From Arachis hypogaea (lineage: Eukaryota > Streptophyta > Magnoliopsida > Fabales > Fabaceae), in assembly GCF_003086295.3 (NCBI RefSeq), contig NC_092051.1:13074810-13138809 (forward strand): 64,000 nt of DNA, given 5' to 3'. A program made the translations under genes and the position numbers. Under the pieces are notes generated by a model. It did not search any database and was not told the DNA's origin. It saw only the letters and a program-made list of their open reading frames with translations. Of the stretch, positions 45,141 to 58,235 are shown piece after piece (position 1 is the stretch's first letter; the number at the start of each line of letters is the position of its first letter).

Positions 45141-45766
45141 TGATTGAGAAATGAATTTTAGAAAGTAGAGTAGAAAAATGTGTTAATCCAGGTTTTTGTT
45201 GTGTATTGAAACATGCTGTTTAGGCAATTTATATATCATATTATCTATCTAAATGCAATTAAAGTTATGATATTAGTAGGTTGTTGAAATTATGTTGTCA
45301 ATATCTAAAGAAGCATTAAATGATTGAGGAAAGTAGGCATGAAAGTTGTATACATGAACACATAACATATATGGAAAGTTATATAAACATCTTTGCGACA
45401 CTTAAATTTTCTAAAAGCTGCCCAAAAAGAACAAATCTGTTTAAGTGTCTAGTATTATGAAGCTTAACATCACAAAAGTAAGCCTCAAACACCTAACAAG
45501 TTTGCAACAGTTTATAAAATCCTAAGAGCTTCTCCAAAAAAAACAAATTCTCCCAAAAAAATATTGTTCTCACAGTCAAATTTCCTAAATGCTATTACAA
45601 GGCATAGTGGGATGCCCAAGGTGTCATATTTCTTCATGTTTTTGGATTGATGGATGGTGGATTAGGAATGAATTTGAACAGTCTTGTTGTTGCTATGCTT
45701 GCTGCTGCCAATGTCTCCTTAGAAGCTGTTGTACTTGGTCCTGGCCTGACTTGAGATGGTTGTGGG

Positions 45767-47907
45767 CTATGTGGAGCACCTTGTGGTTGAAGCTGTGGTG
45801 GTGCAGGCTGACTTGGAGGTGAGTGAACTGGGACAAAGTGGGGCAGGTGGCCTGAATATCTTCTGTTTGGGCCTGATTTTTGAAGTTTTTGGTTGAACTG
45901 TTTGGTGAGCTGTGGATGGAACTTGAAGTGGAGGCCTAAATGGTGTATCTCTGGTTGTGAGTTGGTCTGCCACGGAAGCTGGTGTTACAGGATTTGGTGT
46001 TGCTGCCACAGCACTTGGAACCTGGTTGTGATACATAAGACAGTATTCATGAGACTTAGGATAAATAACAGTTTAAAGGGTCAACATTTCACAATAATAT
46101 ATAAAACTTACATCTGGAATCTGGCTAGATGCAGCCTGGCTAGAAGCAGCCTGGCTAGATGGAGCACTTTGGGTGTTAGGGGCATCCTGTCCAATTAAAT
46201 TGACCAATGTTGATCATTACTATATAAATTATCAAATATTGAACTAAACATATATATACACCATATATCCAGATTACTAAGAATAAATACAATATTAACA
46301 TCATCTTTTGGTGCTGACCGTGATAGTGACTGACTTGTCCCACCTTTTTTAGACTTCTTGGTCTTAGATTTTCAGTTGGGGTTAGATGGAGCATCCTTGA
46401 ATGTCTTGTAATTATGTCCCTCTGAGTCACATTTACTGCAAGTTACCTTAGAAGTCCTTAAAACAGTTGATAAATTTTTTTCAAATGTGCATCACACAGT
46501 TTTGGTGATGAGCATTTGGCATAACTGACTTCAATGCAGATAACAATCCCTACATAGCAGTTACACAATCATATCAAGTAACACAGCAGTCATCATACAT
46601 TTGCTACCCAAGAACATAGTATTAAAAATTGAATTTTTATGAAACCTAATTGTTATTTAGATAGTTTTTAATTATAATATATAACTAATTAAAAATTTTC
46701 ATAAATATCTAAAATAATCGATACAATTTTATTTGATACGAGTTCAGAGAGTTTGCAAAAGAAAGGAATATACTAATAAAGATTACATGGATTGAATTAT
46801 TGTAGAAGTTACATGATTAGAAGTACATGCTGCTATATATATATAGTATGTACAGCAGAGTTATAGTGGAAACTAACTAATTAACTTGCTTTGATTATAA
46901 CATTAACTAATTAACTTGCTTTGATTATATCATCAAGAAGTCAACGTATATAGCATGTCACGATTGGTAACTAACTAATTAACTTGCTTTGATTATAACA
47001 TTAACTCTTATCTCAATAATCTTCATTACGAGTATAACAAGTTATGCAGCAGTAGTAGTACATTCATAGTAAGTACATTCTTACAAGTTATAACAAGTTA
47101 TGCAACAGTAACTTCCTATGATTATAACTAACTTATATCTCTATAAATTTTTATACTTATGCAGCAGTAACTTCCTTTGATTATAACTTTCACTCATATC
47201 TCTATAAATTTTTATACTTATGCAGCAGTAGTACATACATAGCAAGTAAAACAGCACTAATTCATATCAAGTTATGCAGCAGTAACTTTCTTTGATTATA
47301 ACTTTAACTGATATCTCTATAAATTTTTATATTTATGCAGCAGTAGTACATACATAGCAAGTAAAACAGCACTAATTCATATCAAGTTATGCAGCAGTTG
47401 TACATTCATACTAAACTAACAGCACTAATTCATATTAAGTAAAGCAGCAGTTGTATACAGCTACTAAGAAATAATCTAGTATTCAATAACACTCATCATT
47501 AAAGAATTACATAACACTATGCCAGGGCATAAAGTAGTTATCAAGTTTACTTTTTGTTGGTCGGACATAAAGTTCCAACCATGAGTCTGCACATCCCCCA
47601 AATTCTCTTGGAGCAGAGTCAAAAATCACTTCCAGGATTCCTTAGTTTCAGACCTAGCTACTCCGTAGGCAATCACATAAAATTGTTTATTTGCATCCTG
47701 AACCACTACTGTGAGGAATTGTCCACCGTAATAAGTCTTCAAAAAACAGCCATCAAGATGTATCAATGGCCTACACCCACTCTTGAACCCCCGTTTGCAT
47801 GCTTCTAAGCATATATAAAGCTTATCAAAAACAGAGGGGATTGAGGTATAGCAGCCATGGTTGATGCAAGTTGAGCTCCTCACACTGGCCTCCAGAAAGA
47901 AACGCAA
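45767..47907 (-). pseudogene. MuDR-type transposase remnants
   Basis: Near the right end, VFDKLYICLEACKRGFKSGC and PLIHLDGCFLKTYYGGQFLT are the start of the MULE catalytic domain, with the first catalytic Asp (HLDGCF). The rest of the core is absent. Farther left, near 46445-46380, CSKCDSEGHNYKTF is a zinc knuckle whose last Cys has become Phe. At 46036-45767 a Pro/Thr-rich tail remains. The N-terminal DNA-binding region is missing because the terminal repeat joins the catalytic part directly. Confidence 0.75.
46870..47460. repeat. Internal tandem/dispersed repeats of the MULE
   Basis: TTAACTTGCTTTGATTATA recurs at 46882, 46914 and 46980. A unit of about 115-120 bp containing ATGCAGCAGTAGTACATACA and AGCAAGTAAAACAGCACTAA repeats from about 47155 to 47460. 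The array replaces the missing middle of the transposase. Confidence 0.75.
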
Positions 47908-48202
47908 TCAATTTAAGGATTAGGGATGAAATCAAAACGACGTAGTTTAGTGGTGCAGGGACTTATTTGTCCAATTTTGTAATGTAGCTTTCCAGTCAGC
48001 AGTCCAGGTGTCAACCAGTCATGCCACGTCATCCATACGAGAGCCACATCAGACTTCTCCGGCGAGTCTGGCGGAGGCAATTCGACGGAGGGACTCATCC
48101 GTCCAAGATTTGTGAAGGTCGGGGATTTAAAAGTATTTTTAAATACTCAGGGACGAAAATGTCCACGGGGCAAAAAGTCAAGGACCTATTTGTCCTTTTC
48201 TC
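47849..48202. repeat. Right terminal inverted repeat of the MULE
   Basis: Inverted partner of 44249-44602. Its inner end also contains the same ATG GCT GCT codons on the - strand. Confidence 0.9.
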
Positions 48203-48211
48203 AAAATGTTA

Positions 48212-49618
48212 ATAGTAGTCCGCGGCGGAGCTACCTACTAAGAAAAGGGGCTATTGCTTTCCCCTAATTTTAATTTTTTACATATAATTTTATATGTAAA
48301 TTTTAGTTTAGTCTATCTTTAAAATTTTATTTTAATCTTATTTTATTGTATAAATATTTTTTGTTCCTTTCTAATATTTCATCTAGTTCCATCTTTGGTA
48401 GAAACTTAAGTGCAGTTTAGTCAAATTAATCAAATCATTTAATATTCTTAATTATCAACTTTACGTAAAATTAACTATACCTGAGTTTTCACTTTTATTT
48501 TTTGATTAGGCGTAACCCAAGTATAAGCAAGAACAAGAGTTTGTATCTCGCCTCTTCAAGAATGCGGCGCCTCTTCAAGAAGGCCGCTTCCATAATCGCA
48601 TGTGCTGCTACCACGCCGTCTTCAAAGAGAAGAATGAAGGTCTCGAATGATGGAGCATCTCCGACTCCCGTCCATTGTAGCTGCTGCTCGTGTTGATAAA
48701 AATGAGATGACAATCGAATAAAGGAAATTTAAGACGATAATTTGATAAATTTAATTAAATTATTTTCGATTATCAATTTCATATGAAGATACTTTAGGTG
48801 AGTCTTCACCTATATAAATGGACTTTTGTATATGAGAAAATTAATTGATACAACTAAAAATAGACATGTGTTATGACAATTTGATTGGAACTTGAACAAT
48901 CGGCGACTAAAAAGAAAGGGGATAAAAAACTTGATAAGTGACACACAAAGTCTACAAAATGACACCTCTCCGGGAGTTACAGTGAATGACGTTAACGATT
49001 GCCTTTAATCGGAGTCGATCGTTGCCGCTACTCGATGGATCGCAAACCTCTGCCTACGATGATGGCCGGTTGCTGTTCCTTCTTTTAATTGGAGTCCATC
49101 ACTGCCGCTACTCCTTGATGGATCGCAAACCTCCGCCTACGACGGTGGCCGGTCGTTGTTCTTCTCACCGACGCAAACCTCTAGGCGGAGCCCCACCACT
49201 ACTGCTCTTTTCCTCAACAGATCTGACAAATTACTTGCTGTCGAAACTTGCAGAGCTCAGTCTTCCAATAGTTGACCCCCAAACGGCCAAAGTCACCCTC
49301 CTTCATTAGTGGAGTTACTGTATTGATGAATATGTTAACTTGTTAGTTTTGTTGTTTTGGAATATTTTATTTTGGCAAGCCTTAACAGTGAGAAGTGAGA
49401 ACTATATATTGTAGTTAGAGGTGGCAACATGTACTTTATCTGCCGGTAATTAATCCGACCCAATCTGGTTGAGTAAGGTTGTCAATTCGATCCGTAGTTG
49501 GTAGGGTTGTCAATCTGACTCGCAACAGATAAGGTGCGGGTAAGATTTTTTGTGGGTTGGGTAAAGTGCTGTTGCCGGAGACTTGAAATTCACCTTCTGA
49601 TAATGGTGGACCTCCAGT
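48212..49618. other. Spacer with a small direct duplication
   Basis: No recognisable gene; ORFs at 48495-48713 look like chance frames. About 48998-49080 and 49082-49165 are diverged direct copies containing GATGGATCGCAAACCT and CCTACGA(C/T)G(G/A)TGGCCGGT. GC content is higher here than around it. Confidence 0.5.
48998..49165. repeat. Two-copy direct repeat of about 83 bp
   Basis: The copies share TTAATYGGAGTC, TGCCGCTACTC, GATGGATCGCAAACCTC and GGTGGCCGGTCG-like blocks in order. No origin is recognised. Confidence 0.7.
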
Positions 49619-52600
49619 ATGAAGACGGCCACACGGCGTCTAAATCTGAAGCTGAATCCTAACCAGAGGGCAACGCCATTATACTACCTTCACCATACCA
49701 AATGCATGGTCCTCATGGGGAAGGGCCATCAGCAAACCCCCAGCCAAGGCAGATCCATTCGAAAATCCATCACCCTAAAGAGGAAGAACCCCACAAACAG
49801 CTGAGATATTGGGTATGTTTCGTGGCCAACGAGAATGGCTAGAACAGCTGGAGTACGAGGCCGGGCGACAACGAGAAGCGGAACGAGAGCTGCGAAGAGA
49901 GGTAAGACGACGAAGGGAGCTAGAAGAAAAGCTCCTGAAGTTAGAAGCCGACCTTTGCAATCGAAGTAACCGAATAGATGGGGTAGACAACCCCTTAGGT
50001 GGGGAAGACCTATTCATAGAAGAGATTATGCGGGTCAAAGTTCCCAGAAACTTCAAAACACCTGACATGAATCTCTATGACGGGACGACCGACTCAAGGC
50101 ACCATCTCAGCAACTTTAAAAGCAGGATGTACCTGGCTGACGCCTCTGACACTACCCGTTGCAAAGCCTTCCCAACAACTCTGACCAAAGCGGCAATGAA
50201 GTGGTTTGACAACTTGCCCCCCCAGGTCGGTAACTATCTTTGACGACTTGGCAAGGAAGTTTCTAACCAGATTCTCCATCCAGAAGGATAAAACAAAGCA
50301 CGTCCCGAGCCTGCTAGGAGTCAAGCAAGAGGCCGGAGAAACCCTCTGAGACTACATGGAAAGGTTCAACAAGGTATGCTTGGAGATTCAAAATCTCCCT
50401 ACTGAAGCCGTGATCATGGGATTGGTCAATGGCCTTAGAGAAGGGTCATTCTCCCAGTCAATATCTAAGCGGCTTCCATCTTCTCTGAATGAATTCCAAG
50501 AAAGGGCAGAGAAATATATCAACATGGAAGAGAATTTCCGACTAAAGGAACCTTTTCCACAACCCAACCCATCCTATCCATCTCCAAAAAAAAAAAGAAA
50601 AAAAAACCTAAAAAGAAGGACGACCAAAACTCAGAAAAGCCCCAGAGGTACCACAACTACACCCCTTTAAGAGTCTCTCTAGTAGATGTTTACAGAGAGA
50701 TATGCCAACAGAAAAGTTCCCACCTCTTCACCCAATTAAACATAAGAAGGGAGAAAATCGGACTGAATACTATGAGTACCATAAGCTCTATGAACATTCC
50801 ACCAATGAATGCTACGACTTAAAGAATGTCATAGAAAAGTTGGCCAGAGAAGGCCGATTAGACAGATATCTGGAAGACAGGTCAGACAACCCAAGGAAAA
50901 GAAGGAGGAATGAAGAGGAAAGATAAGAAGAGCGTCCACCTCAAACCCCAGAACGACACATACACATGATCTATGGGGGGTTTGCTGGAGGAGGAATATC
51001 TAAATCATCACGGAAAAGGCATCTCAAAGAGATATAACAAGTCGGGGAGGAAGTCAGAATACCCGACTTACCTACCATCTTGTTCACTAAAGAAGATGCC
51101 CAAGGGATAACACCTAGGAATGATGATCCCATGGTGATAACGATGATTCTCGCAAATACAAATCTCCATAGAACCTTGATAAACTAGGACAGCTCGGCGG
51201 ACATCCTATTCAAATCCGATTTCGACAAGCTCGGGTTGGAAGAAAAGGACTTAAAGGCCTACTCAGACAACCTATTTGGACTGGGGGGACACGCCAATTC
51301 GACCGTTGGGGTACATCTCCTTATACACCACTTTCGGAAAGGGTGCAAAGTCGAAGATGCTAAATATTGATTACATAGTGGTTGATGTAAATTCAGCGTA
51401 CAATGCCTTAATAGGTTGGACGACCTTAAACTGACTTGCGGTTGCCATCTCAATACCTCACCTCTGCATGAAGTTCCCCACAGTGGAAGGGATCACCACT
51501 ATTAAGGGAGATCAAAAGCTAACACGAATATGCTACAATGAAAGCCTTAATTTAAAAGGTAGTCTTAGGAGCAAAAAGGTCAATACGATTGAATTGGGTG
51601 GAGTTCGAACTCGAAAAGAGCTACGTCCCCAACCTGGGGGCAAGGTAGAGGAAGTACAAATTGGATATCACCCCAACAAAATAACAAATATCGGAGCTAA
51701 CCTGGAGGAAAGTCTAAAGGAACAACTCGTCATGCTACTGAGAAAAAACTCTTACCTCTTTGCCTGGAAGGCCTCCGATATGCCAGTATAGATCCCAATC
51801 TAATGTCCCACAAACTCGCAGTGTATCCGGGCTCCCGATCTATTCAACAAAAGCGTCGAAAGATCGGACCAGAAAGGACATAGGTCGTGGAGGAACAAGT
51901 GCAAGCCTTGTTGGAGGCAGGATTCATAAGGAAAGTAAAATACCCATTGTAGCTAGCAAACGTGGTTTTAGTAAAGAAACAAAACAGAAAGTGGAGGATG
52001 TGTGCTGATTACACCAACCTCAACAAAACTTGTCCCAAAGATCCTTGTCTTCTCCCGAGCATTGACGCTTTAGTCGACTCAGCTTCAGAGTATCGATACT
52101 TATCTTTTATAGATGCCTACTCGGGGTACAACCAAATCCCAATGTACAAGCCAAATTAAGAGAAGATCTCATTCATAACTCCAAAGGCTAACTATTGCTA
52201 CATAGTAATGCCTTTCGGATTAAAGAACGCAGGAGCTACATACCAACGTCTAATGAACAAAGTTTTTTCCTCTCACTTGGGAAAACTTATGGAGGTGTAC
52301 GTAGGCGACATGCTCGTCAAAATCAAAGAGGACACGACCTTGTTGTCCGATTCTTCGAGGTATTCTCCACGATAAGGAAGCACGAAATGAGGTTGAACCC
52401 ATTAAAATGCATATTCGCAGTAGAAGTTGAAAAGCTCTTAGGGTTCATGCTTACCAAAGAGGTATAGAAGCCAACCCAGACAAGTATCAGGCCATACTTG
52501 ACATGAAGAGCCCGTCTTGTGTTAAAGAAGTCTAACAATTAAATGGAAGGTTGGCAGTTCTCTCTATATTTCTAGCCAGATTAGCTCTGAAATCACTCTC

Positions 52601-53252
52601 CCTAAACTTAATCCTAAGAAAAGGGAAGCAATTCAAGTGGACTCCAGAATGCGAATAAGCCTTTCAAGAATTCAAAGCATTTCTGTGACAGCCCCTAATA
52701 CTTACTCGACCTATCAAAGGGGAAGAACTCGTGCTATATTTGGCAGTAGGAAGTCGAGCTATAGCTTTAGCCCTGATCCAAGAAGATGAAAAGGGGCAGC
52801 AACCTATCTATTTTGTTAACAAATCCCTACAAAGGGAAGAATTGAACTATCAAAAGATAGAAAAATTTGCTTATGCCCTTATCCTTACATCTCGAAGACT
52901 CCGACCTTACTTTCAAGCTCACACTATCAAAGTCCATACTAATCAGCCAATGAAGCACATTTTACAAAAGACAGACTTGACAAGGCAGATGCTACAATAG
53001 GCCGTGGAATTGTCCAAGTTCGACCTAAAGTACGAAGCTCGGACGGCAATCAAGTCACAATACACCGAAAGTCCAGGAGACCCAACTACCTGGAACTTAT
53101 ATGTAGATGGGTCAGCAAACAAAGCCGGAAGTGGGGCGGGTGTCATTTTAGAAAGCAACGAAGGAACCCGGATAGAACTCTCCTTAAGGTTCGAGTTCCC
53201 TGCTTCCAACAATCAAGCAGAATATGAGGCATTACTCGTTGGCTTGAAGTTA
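49619..53252 (+). pseudogene. Ty3/gypsy gag-pol remnant related to the 10.8-20.3 kb element, no LTRs
   Basis: On the + strand it runs from gag (VPRNFKTPDMNLYDGTTD, FNKVCLEIQNLPTEAVIMGL, YYEYHKLYEHSTNECYD) through protease (DSSADILF, preceded by a TAG) and RT to RNase H (WNLYVDGSANKAGSGAG). It stops at about 53252 within RNase H. The RT box reads YVGD instead of YVDD at 52298-52309. Many stops and frame changes occur, e.g. near 50239, 50350, 51780, 52157 and 52467. No integrase and no LTR are visible, so both ends are lost. It is the same lineage as the young element but clearly older. Confidence 0.88.
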
Positions 53253-53683
53253 TATATGTATATGTTGTATACTTGTATAAAAATATGTTCTAAGTGAATG
53301 TTGAACCAAAGATTTCTCACTAAATACAAAAGATCTTTAGCCACTAAGAGAAAGTTAGTAATTGATAATTTAATACATTTTTTTTATATAAAAATCAATT
53401 CTATTTTAAATTATCATCAACTTATATAATAATATTATATCTTTTTTTGTAATTTACGAGTAAAATTGAATACTCGTGAATTAAAAATAGATAAAATTAA
53501 AATATTTTCAATCTGCATGCAAATAGAGTTAGGGTTAGATCCAAATTATACTTTTCTCTATTTATTGCCACTCCTAATTATAGCAACTAGGTATATTAAT
53601 ATAATTTTTCTCTTATTCTGTTCTCTATTGATAAAAAGTTCATTTTCTCATTAATTCTTTCCGTACTTCCATCACATATCCCT
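53253..53683. other. AT-rich spacer
   Basis: Between the gypsy remnant and the LINE target site. No feature beyond A/T runs. Confidence 0.5.
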
Positions 53684-53838
53684 CTCTCAATTCTGATCTT
53701 TTTTTTTTTTTGAAAGAGAGAAGCTCAACACATCAAGTGGAGCAAAAACTAACAAAAGATTCAGTGAAAACCATAAAGCAATCTAGCCAACTCCTAATAA
53801 CTGTGATGCTTAACCCATTGTCATCTTCGGCATTGCCA

Positions 53839-56800
53839 TCAACAACAAAAAGGATCCACACCTAACCACTCCTTATAGTTCATAAAGGACATATGAATGA
53901 TCTCAGCAACCCCTTTTCCTTTATTCTGGAAAATCCTTCTGTTCCTTTCTAGCCAGAGGTTCCAGGTGATCGCACAAAAACCCATCAACCACCTCTTGCG
54001 CTCCTCCTTGCTAGCTGATAGCTCAGTCCAACTTATAAAATGTTCCTTCAACGTCCCCGGGCAAGACCATAGCCTTCCCGCAAATGATACCCAAGCACAC
54101 CAAACCTGCCAAGAAAAATCACAACCAAGGAACAAATGGTGACCATATTTAATACTCTTGTTACAAAATACACATACAACATCTTCCTGGTGGATAATTC
54201 CCATCCAACTCAGCCTCTCCTTTGTATTGACTCTTTCAGTCAAAACAAACCAGACAAACAGTTCAACTCTTGGTGGAACTAAACCTTTCCAGATTGTCCT
54301 TGTAAAGTTGTAGCTTGTTATATCCTCCGGGATGATGTCCTCTTGTATTACCTGCATAAAAGAGTTAGTAGAAGTTTATCAAATTTTCATACTACTCTAT
54401 CCTCACTACCATAATCCAATTTGACCAGCCTTAATACCTCATGCAGCTGGTACACTATATCCAACTCCCATTGGAAAAGCTCTCGCCTCCAATAAAAGTT
54501 CTATATCCACTCAGCCCCATCCCAAAACCCGCAATCCCCTATAAAAGATCCTCTTTAGTTTGAGACTGAAAAAAGTCTCAGAAACTGATCTTTCAGAGCA
54601 CCACCACGCAGCCAGACATCCTCCCAGAACCGAGTCCCTCTTCCATCACCCACCTCCATAGCCAACCCAGTAATCATCTTCTGTTTTACTTGCTGATTCT
54701 TGAACTGTAACTGGCAGATGTCCTTCCAAGGACCCCCTTGATAGGTAAGACCTGAGAGGACAACAACATATTTGGGTTCAGGTTATTACAAGCACAAATC
54801 ACCTTCTTCCATAGCGGACAATCCTCCTTTGAAAACCGCCACCACCACTTAAAAAGAAGGGCTGTGTTTCGCAATATAGCATCCCCGACACCCAACCCAC
54901 CAAACTTTTTGGGCGCCTGCACCACCTCCCACTTGACCAACGCCATACCATTCCTACCATCCTCCTTACTCCATAGAAATCTTCTCTGTAAGGAAATAAG
55001 CTTATCCGCAATAGTCTTTAGCATCTTATACAGGCTCAAATAATATACAGAGAGGCTATTTAGTACAGATTTAATAAGCACCAACTTACCAGCTTTATTA
55101 AGAACTTTGGCTTTCCAAAGGCTAAGTTTTTCCTTCACTTTGTCAATAATTGGCTTCCAAGTCTTAACCAACCTTGGATTAGCTCCTAGTGAAATCCCCA
55201 AGTATTTTACTGGAAGGGAGGCTTCCTTGCAACCTAGTACGCAGCATATACGATGTACCCATTGAGTATCACAATTAATAGAAATCAAGCTAGATTTATC
55301 AAAGTTGATACTTAGCCCCGACATCAACTCAAAACAGCGAAGGATCCTCCTGTAGTTCTTAACTGTCTCTTCCTCTGGGGGCAGAACAGAATGGTGTCAT
55401 CCGCAAACTGGAGATGTGACAGTTCAACCTGCTCTGTACCTATCAGAAGTGGAGATATGCGTCCGTTTCTAACCGCCTCCCCAAGCATCCTATGTAGCAC
55501 ATCAACAACAAGGACAAACAGAAAAGGAGACAGCGGGTCACCTTGTCGTAGACCCCTTTCCATCTTAAACGGCTCAGAGGGCGAACCGTTTATCAAAACT
55601 GACATGGAGCAAGTACTGACACACTCCATAACCCACCCCCTCCACCTTCTTCCAAACCCCATTTTCTATAAAACAAGATCCACGAAGCTCCACCTGACTC
55701 TATCATATGCCTTCTGGAAATCTAACTTTATTATCGCCGCTTCCTTTTTTCTCATTTTGAGCCATTGAACAGTTTCGCAAGCAATATGAGCCTCGTCATG
55801 GATTTTTCGGCCCTTAACAAAAGCACTCTGTGTCTCACCTACAAGCCGAGGCATTATTGGTCGCATTCTTCTAACCAGCATCTTCGAAATGACTTTGTAT
55901 ACACACCTGACCATACTAATAGGCTTAAGGTCTTTGATTTCCTTTGCTCCAGTAAACTTAGGCGCCAATGCAACCCAAGTGAGATTAGCATCTGCCGGTA
56001 ATCTGGAGGACTGGAAGAAGCCCAACACCGCTCCCGTGAATTCATAACCAATTTCATCCCAGCACTTCTTTATGAAGTTCATGTTGTAGCCGTCACTCCC
56101 AGGAGCCTTGGATGAATCACAGTCCCACACTGCTTCTCTAACCTCATCAGCGGTCGGTTGTATCTCCAAAGCCAAAGCATCATCCTCACTGATCTTCTCC
56201 ACCAGCCCATCTCTAAACCCCACCAACGGCAACTTCTCCTGATGATACAAGTCCTTGTAGAAGTCCCTAATCGCAACCTTGATTCTAGCTTGATTCCTCA
56301 TCAATCTTCCATTAAATACCAATGCATCAACCATGTTGTTCCTCGTTCTCGCCGAAGCTATGCTATGGAAGTACCTTGTGTTTTTATCTATGTCCCTGGC
56401 ATGTCTTGAGCGCGACATCTGCTTCCAGTGTAGTTCTTTCCTTACATACCACTTCGCATAATATGTCACAAGCGCTTTCCTTCTTGCCTCTACCGTCTCA
56501 TCATAAACCCCTTCACCCACCCTGTCATCAATCTTCTTAATCTCTTCCTCCAACTTCAAAATTTTATTGTCCATGTCTCTAAAATTGTCTTTATGCCATC
56601 TTCTCAAAGGAACTGTCAAAGCCTTCAGCTTATCTGTGAATTGCATATCTCATAACCCTCTCCATTCCTCCTTTACCAACCTCAAGAAACCTTCATGTGT
56701 AAACCACGAGTCAAGGCTTCTGAATGGTCTAGGGCTATCTCTCGGTCTCTTATCTTCCACTATAAGAGGACAATGGTCTGACAATCCCCTTGGCCCACCT

Positions 56801-57456
56801 CGTAATCGAGTCTCTAGGAACTTCTCTAGCCACTCCAAACTCACCAGGGCCCTGTCAATACGGCTACAGGAACGTCCTCTGAACCAGGTGAACTTGCGGT
56901 CAGTAATCGGCAAATCCACTAAACCCATGTCTTGTACCCAGTTCTTGAAATCCTCCGCCGACAATGATAAGCTATCGGTCCCTCTCCTTTCTTCAACATG
57001 TAAGATCTCATTAAAGTCCCCTATGAAACAACAAGGGACCTGGCATAGACCGGCTATGTAACTCAGCTCCTCCCACACAACAAGCTTCTCATCTCTGACG
57101 TGAGCACCATAAACCAATATAAAAGCACAATTAAAATTATTCTGCACCAGAACTCCTTCGACACACATCCACCTCTCACTTTTATAACAATTTCTAATAT
57201 AAAAAAAATCCTCATTCCATATTAGCAGCAACCCGCCAAACGCACCAGTAGCCTCAACATAATCCCAACCAACACAACTATCTCCCCATAATTTTGAAAC
57301 ATCAAATCTATTCACTAACGGTCTTTTAGTCTCTACCAAGCCTAGCATGTTTAAACTATATTTTCTCTTCAAGTCCTTTACCATTCTCATCTTTCCGTCA
57401 CCCCTCAACCCCCTAACATTCCAAGAACTAATAATCATTTTAAATAAATATTGCAC
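53839..57456 (-). pseudogene. LINE ORF2: endonuclease, reverse transcriptase, zf-RVT
   Basis: The apurinic-type endonuclease begins IISSWNVRGLRGDGK and has CCFIGDFNEIL, RIDRALVS and GLSDHCPLIV. A TGA at about 56652 is followed in the same frame by the RT (SSKAPGSDGYNMNFIKKCWD, IKLDFQKAYDRVRWSF). A TAG follows at about 55667. The RT continues with GLRQGDPLSPFLFVLVVDVL and the FADD catalytic box. A one-base shift near 55385 leads to MSGLSINFDKSSLISIN and YLGISLG. After more decay the zf-RVT domain (PPRVELFVWF, CVFCNKSIKYGHHLFLGC) ends at the stop at 53839. Such enzymes copy LINE RNA at a nicked target. This copy is not functional as it stands. Confidence 0.9.
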
Positions 57457-58235
57457 ACCTTTTTTTGTGTTTTGGGTCTGCTTCGTCTAGCTTTTGCCTT
57501 CTATTTTGCCAATCTCTTTTTCAAAGCAATTTCTTCATTCTGTTGTTGAATTCCTGCCATAATATCCTCTTCTTCATCATAAAGTTCCGCACCTGACTCT
57601 TTTGCCAGTTCCCATGCCCTTTTGTTTTCTAATAGCTGCTCATTCAATCTTAATCTCCCATGATCACTGGCTTCATTGTCGTTTGCAGGCGTTCTGTTCT
57701 CCACACTAACCTCATCATCACTAAATCCGTTTCGTTCCTGAAGCTCTGGTACGATTTAGGGGCAAACCGCTTCAATTTCACGCGCTATACAGTCGTCATG
57801 TTGAACTCCTCCACTGTTCTCATTGTAATCATTGTTATAGTGCTCATTATTCGGTCCGACATCTATACCGTTGATTCCTCGTGCTCGTTCTGCCGTCCCT
57901 ACCACTGTTCTCTTTCTGCACCCTTCCTCCATTACACGGTCTCCTCTGCTATTAGCCTTCCTTCGCTTATCCTCAGTGCCCAATTCGGATCCCCCATCAA
58001 TTTCGCATGGTATAGTTCCTAGGAGGAGCACCGGACTCGCCGACCACCCAGCACCGCCGCCTTCGATCCGGGATCCTGGCCGCTGCTTTGGGCCTCTCCT
58101 TCCCGCTGACTCCTCGCATCCCCTTGCTCCAGGAGGTGTTCGTAGCCTGGGAACCGTCCCTCCCACGTCAGGAAGCGTCTCACGCGCAGCTGCAGCAGTG
58201 AGTGAAGCTTCTCCACGCTGCTGCATTGCCTCAGG

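Larger units (their letters stand above)
44249..48202. mobile_element. Non-autonomous MULE, 3954 bp, 354-bp terminal inverted repeats and perfect 9-bp TSD
   Basis: Flanked by AAAATGTTA on both sides (44240-44248 and 48203-48211). The left repeat 44249-44602 and right repeat 47849-48202 are equal in length, with about 15 mismatches and no gaps by my count. The interior has a GRF zinc-finger gene on + starting inside the left repeat, tandem repeats, and transposase remnants on -. It is inserted between PMEI genes 2 and 3. Confidence 0.93.

Noticed and set aside
48495..48713. Small - strand ORF of 72 residues
   Set aside because: No family resemblance and no promoter evidence; likely a chance frame.
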